NCBI RefSeq assembly: GCF_947495455.1
Contig: NZ_CANLZC010000061.1
Span: 1-34,375 of the forward strand
DNA length: 34,375 bases
Reading direction: 5' to 3'
Source: an uncultured Shewanella sp.
Lineage (GTDB): Bacteria; Pseudomonadota; Gammaproteobacteria; Enterobacterales; Shewanellaceae
A program made the position numbers and the translations under genes. The notes under the pieces were generated by a model that saw nothing but the letters and a program-made list of their open reading frames with translations, had not been told where the DNA came from and made no database searches. Shown in pieces: positions 25,256-34,305 of the stretch; the stretch's first letter is position 1; every line of letters begins with the position of its first letter.

Positions 25256-25606
25256 ATGTCTAACCGCTCATCTAACCTTGTTATTAGTAGTTTGTTTATC
25301 AGTGCCTTTTTAATTATGGCGTTTATCATCAGTTTTATCTTTTTCAATCATGCTATCGCTGCACCTGATGATGGTCAAATGCCACCTAAACCCCCAATAT
25401 CCAAAATGAGCTTAGAGCTAGATGTGACTGCAGATCAATTGCAAATGTGTATGGAAGAAGGCAAGCCCGCATCTCCTGGGGATAAACCCAATAAAGCAGC
25501 CATGCTCACGTGCTTACAAAATGCCAACCCTGCTATAACCCAGGATAAACTAGAGGAAGTCATGAAGGAAAATATGCCAAAACCCAAAGACAAGCCTCAG
25601 CAATAG
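25256..25606 (+). CDS. small exported protein of unknown function
   Basis: 116 residues. The N-terminus has a long hydrophobic segment (SSLFISAFLIMAFIISFIFF) ending in AIAA at about residue 36, so it is either a cleaved signal peptide or a membrane anchor. The mature part is Pro-rich at both ends, with a central helical domain LELDVTADQLQMCMEEGKP and, later, AAMLTCLQNANPAITQDKLEE. Two Cys are spaced for a disulfide. This resembles small periplasmic proteins in which a Leu-x-x-Thr/Ser-x-x-Gln-Leu-x-x-Cys helix is repeated, but I cannot name the family. ATG 25256 is preferred over 25217 because AAAGGA lies eight bases upstream. Confidence 0.75.
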   Translation: MSNRSSNLVISSLFISAFLIMAFIISFIFFNHAIAAPDDGQMPPKPPISKMSLELDVTADQLQMCMEEGKPASPGDKPNKAAMLTCLQNANPAITQDKLEEVMKENMPKPKDKPQQ

Positions 25607-25635
25607 TCCTTAATGCCTGTCAATGCATTATGTGT

Positions 25636-26100
25636 TTATGCATATTGCCACTGACGGGCAATAATCTTCCAGTCTTCATCGGTCAACAATTTATTAGCAA
25701 CAGGAAAAAATATATTTTCTTCAGTGTCGATATGATCAAAATACTGCCGTAAATAATCTTCGATAATCGCAATAATCTCCTGCCTGTTCAGCTCAGAATC
25801 CACTAATGTCTTTAAACTATTGGCGATATCATAGAAATGTTTATGGGCATGCTCAAGGGCTAAAATACTAGGGTGTAATGACACATGGTTATCCACCAGT
25901 CGCTTTCGAATCACCTCTTCATTTTGATGATGAACGCTTTCTTTTTGACTGTGGAGCACAGTTAAAAGATGAAACAGCTTATCATTGTCTTTGAGCTGTG
26001 AATCATTTGCCTTCAGTTTAGCCAAAAGCCTTTCCACTTCATCCATTGTTACTGATGTATTATTATGATAAGCGTAAAGCTCTTTAAGCAAAGGATGCAT
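25636..26100 (-). CDS. hemerythrin-like protein, copy 2
   Basis: 154 residues, a four-helix bundle with a probable di-iron site: H50, HHQNEE (57-62), H84/H86 in LEHAHKHF, and DHIDTEE (122-128). It is clearly paralogous to the gene at 28691-29170, sharing for example YDH/FDHID-EENIFFP and LTDEDW. Such proteins sense or bind oxygen, NO or iron, or help repair iron-sulfur centres (YtfE/Ric-like), but this subgroup lacks the usual N-terminal domain of Ric. The start is the ATG with GGAGGG five bases upstream; an in-frame ATG at 26133 is less likely. It lies 65 bases after the phosphoketolase gene, on the same strand. Confidence 0.85.
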   Translation of the reverse strand: MHPLLKELYAYHNNTSVTMDEVERLLAKLKANDSQLKDNDKLFHLLTVLHSQKESVHHQNEEVIRKRLVDNHVSLHPSILALEHAHKHFYDIANSLKTLVDSELNRQEIIAIIEDYLRQYFDHIDTEENIFFPVANKLLTDEDWKIIARQWQYA

Positions 26101-26165
26101 ATTCCCTCCTGAAGCGACTCTCGGCATCAGCACACAGGTACTTATGCCCTCATCCTTTAATTATA

Positions 26166-28532
26166 TCACCTGTGCCAAACCCAATTTGCGATCCCTTCAG
26201 GATCCACACCATTTTCTTTAATATAGTTTCGATGATCGACTAAGGCCTGTAGCATCTTAGTGGTGATCTCAATATGCTGCATTTCATCTATCACAGCCTG
26301 CTGAAACAACTTATAAGCCATATCAATGACTAAATGATAACGAGATGTGGCATTTCTCACTCCCATATCAAAAGGTGTAGTGGTTGAGCCTTGCTCCTCA
26401 TATCCTTTAATTCTAAACCGTTTACTGCCACTGTAATCAAAAATCAATTTTTTAATGGTATTGGGATAGCCATGATAATTAAACACCACGCCTTTATCTT
26501 GAGTGAAAACCTCATCCATTAACCAAGGTTTTTCTTGAAACTCAATGCTTCCTAAACCGCTGCTGGTGAGCTCTGTGACTGACACAAAACGGATTTTGAC
26601 TCTAGGCAAGAGTTCTCGAATAAGCACTAATGCTGCCATCGACTCTTGTGTGACGTAGTCACCACAAGCTGCAAGCACAATATCGGGATGATTATCGGAT
26701 GCAAAATCCCAAACCATGACACCCTCTTCAGCCTGCTTTCTCGCCTCTGTTAACGTTAACCATTGAGGCAAGTCTTTCTTACCCGCCACCAAAATATTAA
26801 GCTTATCTCGCCCTTCAAAAGCCCGCTCTGTATACACTAAAGTACTGTTACCATCGGCGGGCAAATAGGCTGAAATAATCTTAGGGTGTTTTTCCAGCAT
26901 GGCCCCTAAAAATGACGGATTTTGATGGGAATAACCATTATGATCTTGCCGCTCTAATAACGAAGAAAGCACTACATTACAGGCAGGAATGGGTTTTCTA
27001 AAGGGCACACCTTTACTGGCATAAACATATTTACAATATTGATCGGCCATAGAAGACACCACCTGAGAAAATGACTCATAAGTGGGAAAAATAGCATGAC
27101 GCCCCGTGACCGTATAACCATGTAACATGCCAAATAACAAGTTTTCAGATAATAACTCAATGACTCTGCCTTCACGGGACATATCTTTATCCCACGCTTC
27201 AATAGGCCATTGCCATGCGCGGTCTGTCTCTTCAAACACCGCCTGCAGCTGATTTGAATAAGTTTCATCTGGACTGAATATTCGCAAATTAGCCTGATTA
27301 CGATTGAGCTTAAAGGCTTCTCGCATCCACTGCCCCATTTTATTCATCGAGCGCCCACGTTGGCCACGAGGCGTTTCAGGACCATAAGCCAAAGTCTCTA
27401 ATTGAGGTTTAGCTAACGCTCTGACTATTTCACCTCCGTAACTCAGCCGCTGCTGACCACAAGTCAGTGTACTTGGAGGCAGTAAAGAACGAATATCTTC
27501 ATCAAAAATGAGCTCCCCTTGCTCATTCATTTCATATAACTCATCAATCTGATAACTGGCAAGCCATTTATTCAATGCCGCCAAATGCCCTTTATCCGTC
27601 GCACACTGACCCACTATCACTTGATGAGATTGACAATTTCCCGCAAGTTTTTCTCCATCATAGCTTTCCACTCCTGTCCACCCTTTGGCGGTACGCATTA
27701 AGATCACAGGCCATTTAGGCTTGACGATATCCTCACCACTTCGTGCTCGTGTTTGAATATCTTTTATCATGGCATAAGCCGTATCCATGGCTTGTGTCAT
27801 TTGCACAAAGACATCTTCCACTAGCTCATCATCGACAATAATAGGATGATAGCCTAGACCCTTAAACTCGTAGGTTAGCTCTTCATGGCTCATACGGCCC
27901 ATACGTGTCGGGCCCGATATTTTATAACCATTAATATGCACAATAGGTAAAACGGCACCATTGGTTTTTGGCGAAACCAAACGATTGGCATACCAAGATG
28001 CGGCAAGCGGCCCCGTTTCAGACTCACCGTCACCGATGAGTACTGCCGCAATTAACTCTGGATTATCTAATACTGCGCCCCAAGCCACAGATAACGAATA
28101 GCCCAGCTCTCCCCCTTCTAAAATTTGACCCGGTGCTTCAGGGTTCGCATGTGAAGGGTAGCCGTAAGCGGCTGAGAATTTTTTACAAATATCCTCAACC
28201 CCTTTTTCGTTGTAAGGAATTTTTTCAGGGTAAAAATGACTCAAGGAACCTTCAAGAAATAAATTAGCCTGAATCGCTGGAAAACCATGACCCGGCCCCA
28301 CAAGGTAAATAAAATTCTGTTTGAATTTAACAATTAAACGATTGATATTAGCGTAAACAAAATTGATCCCTGGGCAAGTGCCCCAATGACCTAATAACCT
28401 AGGTTTAATATCAGCATGACTCAATGGGCGCTTGTATAATACATTTTGCTTTAAATAGATTTGCGATGTGGCTAAAAAGTTGGTGACTCGAACATATTTT
28501 TTTAGCGCGATAATTTCTTGAACTTCCGTCAT
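26166..28532 (-). CDS. xfp: xylulose-5-phosphate/fructose-6-phosphate phosphoketolase
   Basis: 788 residues, the normal family length. The thiamine-diphosphate enzyme cleaves xylulose 5-phosphate (and fructose 6-phosphate) with phosphate to acetyl phosphate and glyceraldehyde 3-phosphate (or erythrose 4-phosphate). Motifs: GHWGTCPGINF (48-58), GPGHG (79-83), the thiamine/Mg motif GDGESETGP (167-175), and near the C-terminus YHGYPNTIKKLIFD. ATG 28532 is preferred because GGAGGA lies immediately before it; the in-frame ATG at 28547 would put this site inside the gene. The gene lies between two hemerythrin-like genes on the same strand. Without an acetate kinase nearby, acetyl phosphate would be used by enzymes encoded elsewhere. 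Confidence 0.95.
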   Translation of the reverse strand: MTEVQEIIALKKYVRVTNFLATSQIYLKQNVLYKRPLSHADIKPRLLGHWGTCPGINFVYANINRLIVKFKQNFIYLVGPGHGFPAIQANLFLEGSLSHFYPEKIPYNEKGVEDICKKFSAAYGYPSHANPEAPGQILEGGELGYSLSVAWGAVLDNPELIAAVLIGDGESETGPLAASWYANRLVSPKTNGAVLPIVHINGYKISGPTRMGRMSHEELTYEFKGLGYHPIIVDDELVEDVFVQMTQAMDTAYAMIKDIQTRARSGEDIVKPKWPVILMRTAKGWTGVESYDGEKLAGNCQSHQVIVGQCATDKGHLAALNKWLASYQIDELYEMNEQGELIFDEDIRSLLPPSTLTCGQQRLSYGGEIVRALAKPQLETLAYGPETPRGQRGRSMNKMGQWMREAFKLNRNQANLRIFSPDETYSNQLQAVFEETDRAWQWPIEAWDKDMSREGRVIELLSENLLFGMLHGYTVTGRHAIFPTYESFSQVVSSMADQYCKYVYASKGVPFRKPIPACNVVLSSLLERQDHNGYSHQNPSFLGAMLEKHPKIISAYLPADGNSTLVYTERAFEGRDKLNILVAGKKDLPQWLTLTEARKQAEEGVMVWDFASDNHPDIVLAACGDYVTQESMAALVLIRELLPRVKIRFVSVTELTSSGLGSIEFQEKPWLMDEVFTQDKGVVFNYHGYPNTIKKLIFDYSGSKRFRIKGYEEQGSTTTPFDMGVRNATSRYHLVIDMAYKLFQQAVIDEMQHIEITTKMLQALVDHRNYIKENGVDPEGIANWVWHR

Positions 28533-28619
28533 GGGTTCCTCCATCACAGCTTATTCCAAACATGGGCTTATAGCTAAATCAATATGTATTCACTATAGGC
28601 CATGCCTCACAGAAAAAAT

Positions 28620-28633
28620 TTGTTCTATATCAA
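28620..28633. promoter_or_regulatory. possible FNR-like site upstream of phosphoketolase
   Basis: TTGTT-CTAT-ATCAA differs by one base from the FNR consensus TTGAT-N4-ATCAA. It lies about 90 bases upstream of the xfp start, near possible minus-strand promoter elements. One mismatch in a short motif can occur by chance, so this is a weak call. Confidence 0.3.
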
Positions 28634-28658
28634 ATTTAAGTCACAATACAATCGCGCC

Positions 28659-28688
28659 TATTCCCGTGATACTTGTATCACGGGAATA
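28659..28688 (-). terminator. perfect 14-bp hairpin between hemerythrin copy 1 and phosphoketolase
   Basis: TATTCCCGTGATAC (28659-28672) pairs perfectly with GTATCACGGGAATA (28675-28688) around only TT. It begins two bases after the hemerythrin stop. There is no T tract on the minus strand, so it may be an RNA-stability or processing hairpin, or a protein-binding palindrome, rather than a simple terminator. Confidence 0.55.
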
Positions 28689-28690
28689 AC

Positions 28691-29170
28691 CTAGGCCTGC
28701 TCGACTTGAGTCACACACCATTTTTGTCGAATCTCTTGCCAGTCCTCATCGGTCAAGTATTTATCCGCCATAGGAAAGAAAATATTTTCTTCTCCATCAA
28801 TATGATCATAATACTTACGAATATAATCATCGATAATTGCCGCCATTTCTCTTTGGCTTAACTCAGAATCCACCAGCAACATAAGATGATCGGCAATACG
28901 ATCAAAACCGTGATGATCATTTTCTAATTCCTGTATTCTGGGATGTAAAGGCAATTCGGTTGCCTCAAGTTTTTGGCGGATCAACTCCTCGTTTTGATGG
29001 TGTTCTCTCTCTTCATTTGAATGTAAAACAGCCAGTAAACGAAATACTGCTTTTAAATCCGATGAGGTTGCTTTTTCCCGCTTTAACTGAATTAGTAGTG
29101 TGGACAACTCATCAATAATAGACGAAGCATTATGATGATAATCATAAAGTTCTTGCAATAATGTATGCAT
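28691..29170 (-). CDS. hemerythrin-like protein, copy 1
   Basis: 159 residues, with the same four-helix pattern as copy 2 downstream: H50, EHHQNEE (56-62), DHHGFD (85-90) and DHIDGEENIFFP (122-133), giving His/Glu ligands for two irons. The two copies are colinear without large gaps, implying a local duplication that now flanks xfp. The ATG has a very strong AGGGAGGGAGAG site. Copy 1 is the first gene of the presumed minus-strand cluster. A role in oxygen, NO or iron handling tied to the phosphoketolase is a reasonable guess only. Confidence 0.87.
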   Translation of the reverse strand: MHTLLQELYDYHHNASSIIDELSTLLIQLKREKATSSDLKAVFRLLAVLHSNEEREHHQNEELIRQKLEATELPLHPRIQELENDHHGFDRIADHLMLLVDSELSQREMAAIIDDYIRKYYDHIDGEENIFFPMADKYLTDEDWQEIRQKWCVTQVEQA

Positions 29171-29301
29171 GACTCTCCCTCCCTTAAATACATTAAAATG
29201 ATAAGATGAAGAACAAATTTTAATCTATAATGCTAATTAATTCTGTGCGTGCTATCACTGTTAACACAAAAATCTGTTTAAACTGACAATAGGTCAATAT
29301 A

Positions 29302-30549
29302 TTGATAGATAATCCTCCTTTAACAAAAATACTGCCCCTCGCTTGGATTTTTGTCATCTACGAATATACGATCCGTGTCTCCGACAGTGTTATCCTCACG
29401 CCCCTGTCTCTACATTTACAACTGGATATTGCCGATCTCAGTGCTCTGTCCTCGGCTTATTACTTTACCTATGTCATTTTTATGCTGCCAGCAGGCATAC
29501 TCATTGATAAATTTGGCCTTTATAAAACTTGGATTTATGCCATTTCACTCTTCACCTCGGGATGTGCTATTTTTGCCTGGGCACCGAATTTAAATATCAT
29601 GATTATCGCCAGAATACTCATGGGGATAGGCTCTAATTTTGCCACGGTCGGCACTCTGGCTTTAGTTATTCATTCCAAAAGAAGGGGGCTCTTAATTGGT
29701 ATATCATTGGCCTTAGCCAGCTTTGGCGCCTTTTTAGGTCAGGGCCCTTGGAGATTATTATCCGACTTACTCAATAGCTGGCAAACGGCCTACTGGCTCG
29801 CAACCGCTTTTAGCTTTTCCTTTCTCATCTTATGGATATACTTTGGACAACAAAGTCAGCATTTAAATATTAACGTGGGCTTTAAGCGTATCTTTCCTTC
29901 ATTGAAGCAACTCATTTGCTCCCCGACTTTTATTTTGCTTGGTTTTTATATTGGTGCCATAAACAGCCCACAAAGTGTTTTTTCCGCACTTTGGGGAACC
30001 AGTTTTATGCATACGGCTTATAGTTTACCTTTTGAAAGTTCAGCATTTTTTATTTCTTCATTTTCTATCGGTTCAATCTTTGGAGGTATTTTATTAGGCT
30101 TAATAGGAGACTTGATTATCAACAAGCATTTCAAATATACACCTATCATCCTTTGCGGCTGCGGACTCGTCTCTGCCAGCATTATCAGCATCATCATCAA
30201 CAGTCAGATATCATTAGATTTATTATTATTTATGCTATTCTTAGCAGGACTTATCACCAATGCTAATGCCATTGTTTTTGCCTATATCGGCTCCTTTTTT
30301 TCAACACTTCCTCAAGCCACAACACAAGCTTCAACAAATATGTGTAACATGGCTGGCGGCACTGTTTTACAACTGCTCATAGGCATGACATTAGCCCAAT
30401 TAACACATCACCAACTTATAGAAAAAACCACTAAAGCAGAATGGCAAACCGTACTTTATATACTGCCTAGTTGTATTGTTATTACCAGCCTTAGCCTGCT
30501 GCTCCTTTATGTGTTTCAAAAATCCTCCAATAAAAAGAGCGCATCCTGA
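29302..30549 (+). CDS. MFS transporter
   Basis: 415 residues with about 12 hydrophobic segments. The loop between helices 2 and 3 has the family motif A in the form GILIDKFGLYKTW, and helix 4 begins ARILMGIGSNFATVG. Start is TTG 29302, with AGG eight bases upstream; no in-frame ATG occurs for many codons. The substrate cannot be told from the sequence. Helix 7 onward (FILLGFYIGAINSPQSVFSA) resembles transporters found beside uvrA in Shewanella-like genomes, and here it precedes uvrA by 136 bases on the same strand. Confidence 0.88.
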   Translation: MIDNPPLTKILPLAWIFVIYEYTIRVSDSVILTPLSLHLQLDIADLSALSSAYYFTYVIFMLPAGILIDKFGLYKTWIYAISLFTSGCAIFAWAPNLNIMIIARILMGIGSNFATVGTLALVIHSKRRGLLIGISLALASFGAFLGQGPWRLLSDLLNSWQTAYWLATAFSFSFLILWIYFGQQSQHLNINVGFKRIFPSLKQLICSPTFILLGFYIGAINSPQSVFSALWGTSFMHTAYSLPFESSAFFISSFSIGSIFGGILLGLIGDLIINKHFKYTPIILCGCGLVSASIISIIINSQISLDLLLFMLFLAGLITNANAIVFAYIGSFFSTLPQATTQASTNMCNMAGGTVLQLLIGMTLAQLTHHQLIEKTTKAEWQTVLYILPSCIVITSLSLLLLYVFQKSSNKKSAS

Positions 30550-30685
30550 ATTGAAGCTCCTGAACGACTCTGAATCGATCATTGATTTGCTTAAATGGGG
30601 ATGGCGATCCATCTTATCGCGTTTTACCCCGTTAATGGACTGTGGCATAATTAGCCTCTTTTTTACGGCTAAGCCAGAGAGATAG

Positions 30686-33523
30686 ATGGACAAGATTGAA
30701 GTACGTGGAGCTCGGACTCACAATCTCAAAAATATTAACCTGACCATACCAAGAGACAAACTCATCGTCATTACAGGGCTATCTGGTTCAGGTAAATCCT
30801 CTCTGGCATTTGATACCCTCTACGCCGAAGGACAAAGGCGATATGTCGAATCATTATCGGCCTATGCCCGCCAGTTTTTAAGCCTCATGGAAAAGCCCGA
30901 TGTCGATCATATTGAAGGATTAAGTCCAGCGATTTCCATTGAGCAGAAATCAACGTCTCATAACCCTCGTTCGACCGTCGGCACCATTACCGAAATTTAT
31001 GATTATTTGCGATTGCTATTTGCTCGAGTAGGAGAGCCTCGCTGTCCTACTCATGGCTTACCCCTTGCTGCACAAACCGTCAGCCAAATTGTTGATAAAA
31101 TATTGACTTTACCTGAGGGGAGTCGACAAATGCTCTTGGCCCCTGTGGTCAATAACCGTAAGGGTGAACATGTCAAATTACTGGACAGCCTCGCAGCTCA
31201 AGGCTACATACGTGCCCGTATCGATGGTGAAGTGTGTGATTTGTCCGATCCGCCAGCCCTTGACTTGCACATCAAACATACCATTGAAGTAGTAGTTGAT
31301 CGCTTTAAAGTGCGTGATGATATTGGGCAACGACTCGCAGAATCGATTGAAACCACGCTAGAGTTATCCGGCGGTCTGGCCATTGTCACAAGTATGGATA
31401 GCAAGGATGATAACACGCCCCCTGAAGAACAAGTGTTTTCTGCTAATTTTGCCTGCCCGACTTGTGGTTATTCTATGGCAGAGCTTGAGCCAAGAGTCTT
31501 CTCTTTTAATAATCCCGCTGGTGCTTGCCAAACCTGCGATGGCTTAGGTGTACAACAATTTTTTGATCCTGAACGTGTCATCACCAACAGCGAATTATCT
31601 TTAGCCGGCGGCGCGATTCGAGGCTGGGATAGACGTAACTTTTATTATTTTCAAATGCTCACTTCATTAGCTGAGCATTATGAATTTGATATTGAAAAAC
31701 CTTTCGAGCAACTCGATAAATCCATTCAAAAGATTATTCTGTATGGCTCAGGTAAACAAAACATCGCCTTTAAATATGTTAATGACAGAGGCGATGTGGT
31801 TGTTCGCAATCACCCTTTTGAAGGCATTTTAAACAATATGGATAGGCGTTATCGTGAAACAGAGTCTAACTCTGTTCGTGATGAACTCAACAAATTTATT
31901 AACACTCAAGCCTGCCAAAGCTGCAGCGGCTCACGCCTACGAGAAGAAGCGCGCAATGTCTTCATTGAAGATTTGAATCTACCTACACTTAATCAGTGGT
32001 CCATTGGTGAAGCCATGGATTATTTTGAGCACTTGTCTTTAGAAGGCCAACGAGCTCAAATTGCCGATAAAATTTTAAAAGAAATTCGAGATCGCTTAGG
32101 CTTCTTAGTAAATGTAGGATTAAATTATTTAAGTTTGTCTCGCTCAGCTGAAACCTTGTCAGGTGGTGAAGCGCAGCGTATACGCCTTGCCAGCCAAATT
32201 GGTGCCGGCCTTGTTGGCGTCATGTACGTGTTAGATGAACCTTCTATAGGCCTTCATCAGCGGGATAATGAACGATTATTAAAAACATTATTGCATCTTC
32301 GCGATCTCGGAAATACGGTCATTGTCGTAGAGCATGATGAAGATGCCATTCGTATGGCCGATCATGTAATTGATATTGGTCCTGGCGCTGGCGTTCATGG
32401 TGGTGAAGTCATCAGCGAAGGGACACTTAAGGATATTCTCGCCTCAAAAGAATCCATTACAGGGCAATATTTATCTGGTACGAAAGCCATTCATATCGAC
32501 TCAGAAAGAGCCCTCTACAATCCTGAGAAAGTCATTGAACTGAATGGCGCGACAGGAAATAACCTTAAAAATGTCGATTTGACCATTCCAGTAGGCTTAT
32601 TTACCTGCATTACTGGTGTATCCGGCTCTGGAAAATCCACTTTAATTAACGACACTTTCTACAAGATTGCTCATATTCAATTAAATGGTGCCACCGTCGC
32701 TGAACCTTCACCTTATAAAAGCATAACAGGTATGGAGCACTGCGATAAAGTGGTGGACATAGATCAAAGCCCCATTGGCCGAACTCCCCGCTCTAATCCG
32801 GCGACTTACACAGGTATTTTTACGCCCATTCGTGAAATTTTTGCCGCCACACAAGAGGCCAGAACACGAGGCTATCAACCTGGTCGTTTTTCTTTTAACG
32901 TCAAAGGTGGCCGCTGTGAAGCCTGCCAAGGTGATGGCTTAATTAAAGTGGAAATGCACTTTTTACCGGATGTATATGTTCCTTGTGATGTGTGTAAAGG
33001 TAAACGCTATAACCGTGAAACCTTAGACGTGAAATTTAAGGGGAAAAATATTCACCAAGTCTTGCAAATGACTGTTGAGGAAGCCCGTCCTTTCTTTGAC
33101 GCTATTCCTGCCGTCGCCCGTAAATTACAGACCTTAATGGACGTTGGCTTGTCTTACATTCGTCTAGGACAAAGCGCAACAACCTTATCAGGAGGGGAAG
33201 CACAAAGGGTTAAATTAGCCAAGGAGCTCTCAAAACGAGATACAGGTAAAACGTTATACATTCTTGATGAGCCTACCACAGGCCTTCACTTTGCCGATAT
33301 TCAAATGCTCCTTGATGTATTACATCGCTTAAAATCCCACGGTAATACTATTGTGGTGATCGAGCATAATTTAGATGTGATCAAAACGGCAGACTGGATT
33401 GTTGATCTCGGCCCAGAAGGAGGCGATGGAGGCGGTACCATTTTAGCTTATGGCACTCCCGAAGAAGTCGCAAAGCACCCCACATCACACACAGCGCGCT
33501 TTTTAAAACCTTTACTGGCATAA
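30686..33523 (+). CDS. uvrA: excinuclease ABC subunit A
   Basis: 945 residues, the damage-recognition ATPase of nucleotide excision repair; the UvrA dimer loads UvrB on damaged DNA. Two ABC ATPase modules: Walker A GLSGSGKSS (31-39) and GVSGSGKST (about 645), with signatures LSGGEAQR at about 491 and 835. Zinc fingers: CPTCG with CQTC (about 257-284) and CEAC with CDVC (about 744-771). AGAGAG lies before ATG. I find no LexA box (CTGT-N8-ACAG) in the 136 bases upstream, so SOS control, if any, would act further up. A terminator follows. Confidence 0.97.
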   Translation: MDKIEVRGARTHNLKNINLTIPRDKLIVITGLSGSGKSSLAFDTLYAEGQRRYVESLSAYARQFLSLMEKPDVDHIEGLSPAISIEQKSTSHNPRSTVGTITEIYDYLRLLFARVGEPRCPTHGLPLAAQTVSQIVDKILTLPEGSRQMLLAPVVNNRKGEHVKLLDSLAAQGYIRARIDGEVCDLSDPPALDLHIKHTIEVVVDRFKVRDDIGQRLAESIETTLELSGGLAIVTSMDSKDDNTPPEEQVFSANFACPTCGYSMAELEPRVFSFNNPAGACQTCDGLGVQQFFDPERVITNSELSLAGGAIRGWDRRNFYYFQMLTSLAEHYEFDIEKPFEQLDKSIQKIILYGSGKQNIAFKYVNDRGDVVVRNHPFEGILNNMDRRYRETESNSVRDELNKFINTQACQSCSGSRLREEARNVFIEDLNLPTLNQWSIGEAMDYFEHLSLEGQRAQIADKILKEIRDRLGFLVNVGLNYLSLSRSAETLSGGEAQRIRLASQIGAGLVGVMYVLDEPSIGLHQRDNERLLKTLLHLRDLGNTVIVVEHDEDAIRMADHVIDIGPGAGVHGGEVISEGTLKDILASKESITGQYLSGTKAIHIDSERALYNPEKVIELNGATGNNLKNVDLTIPVGLFTCITGVSGSGKSTLINDTFYKIAHIQLNGATVAEPSPYKSITGMEHCDKVVDIDQSPIGRTPRSNPATYTGIFTPIREIFAATQEARTRGYQPGRFSFNVKGGRCEACQGDGLIKVEMHFLPDVYVPCDVCKGKRYNRETLDVKFKGKNIHQVLQMTVEEARPFFDAIPAVARKLQTLMDVGLSYIRLGQSATTLSGGEAQRVKLAKELSKRDTGKTLYILDEPTTGLHFADIQMLLDVLHRLKSHGNTIVVIEHNLDVIKTADWIVDLGPEGGDGGGTILAYGTPEEVAKHPTSHTARFLKPLLA

Positions 33524-33531
33524 ACACTTCT

Positions 33532-33565
33532 GACGGTTTAATACTGATAGTTAGACCGTCAACTT
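33532..33565 (+). terminator. terminator after uvrA
   Basis: GACGGTTTAA (33532-33541) pairs with TTAGACCGTC (33551-33560), one wobble, around a nine-base loop, followed by a T-rich but interrupted tract (AACTTTACTTTT). It begins nine bases after the stop codon. Confidence 0.6.
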
Positions 33566-33639
33566 TACTTTTAAGCAGCATTTTTCGCGCAACACACTAT
33601 GCTTAAAAGAAGCGTCCTCTTTTTATCTATCGATTGCTT

Positions 33640-34305
33640 ATGCCTGCTTCAATCCCCCCCATCACAACAAGCGATAGCCCTATGTGGGATCAACTCATGG
33701 GCAACTATACCTTTGCTTGCCTCATGGTGGCTGTTCAGTTGGACATCACAGGCCTCATAGATGCTGGCATGAATACGCCAAACAAACTGAGCCAACAGCT
33801 CAATCTCAGCCAAAAAGGCATGCAACTTTACTTACTCATATTAGCGCATTTAGGTTATATCAAGATAATCGATGAACAGATCAGCAATACGTCATTGGCA
33901 CAAGATTATTTAAATCAACACAGCCCCTATTTTTGGGGGGAAGTCTTAAAAGATCCCAATAATATCTATAATATTAACCACTTAGATAAAAAAATATTGA
34001 CCAGCCTAAAACATGAATATGAGCTTGAATGTAATCAGCGTTCGGTAACGGATATGTGGCAACAAGATACCTTAGATCAACAATCTGCCGCCGCTTTTAC
34101 CCATTTAATGCATTCTCAGGGATTTGCTTCTGCCGTATCGGCAATAAACACAGGCATTTTTAACCATGTAAACAGGTTACTCGATGCAGGAGCTGGATCA
34201 GGGACTATTGCCCTCGCTTTTTGTGATGCTTATCCTCAACGGCAAGCCATTATATTTGATTTAGCGCCAGTTTGTACAATCGCCAAAGACTATGTCGCAC
34301 CTTAA
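33640..34305 (+). pseudogene. O-methyltransferase, truncated by IS insertion
   Basis: The first ~220 residues of an acetylserotonin-type (Methyltransf_2) SAM-dependent methyltransferase, whose family is normally about 330-350 residues. The N-terminal winged-helix dimerisation part (MWDQLMGNYTFACLMVAV, later LSQQLNLSQKGMQLYLLIL) is complete. The SAM motif LLDAGAGSGTIALAF and the start of the next strand (QAIIFDLAPVC) are present. The frame then enters the IS-like repeat at 34301 and stops at once on TAA. The catalytic and substrate residues that follow are missing. ATG 33640 (or TTG 33634) is the likely start, with no clear ribosome site. The product is probably inactive. Confidence 0.8.

Noticed and set aside
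30550..30685. LexA/SOS box upstream of uvrA
   Set aside because: No CTGT-N8-ACAG-type palindrome is present in the 136 bases between the transporter gene and uvrA.
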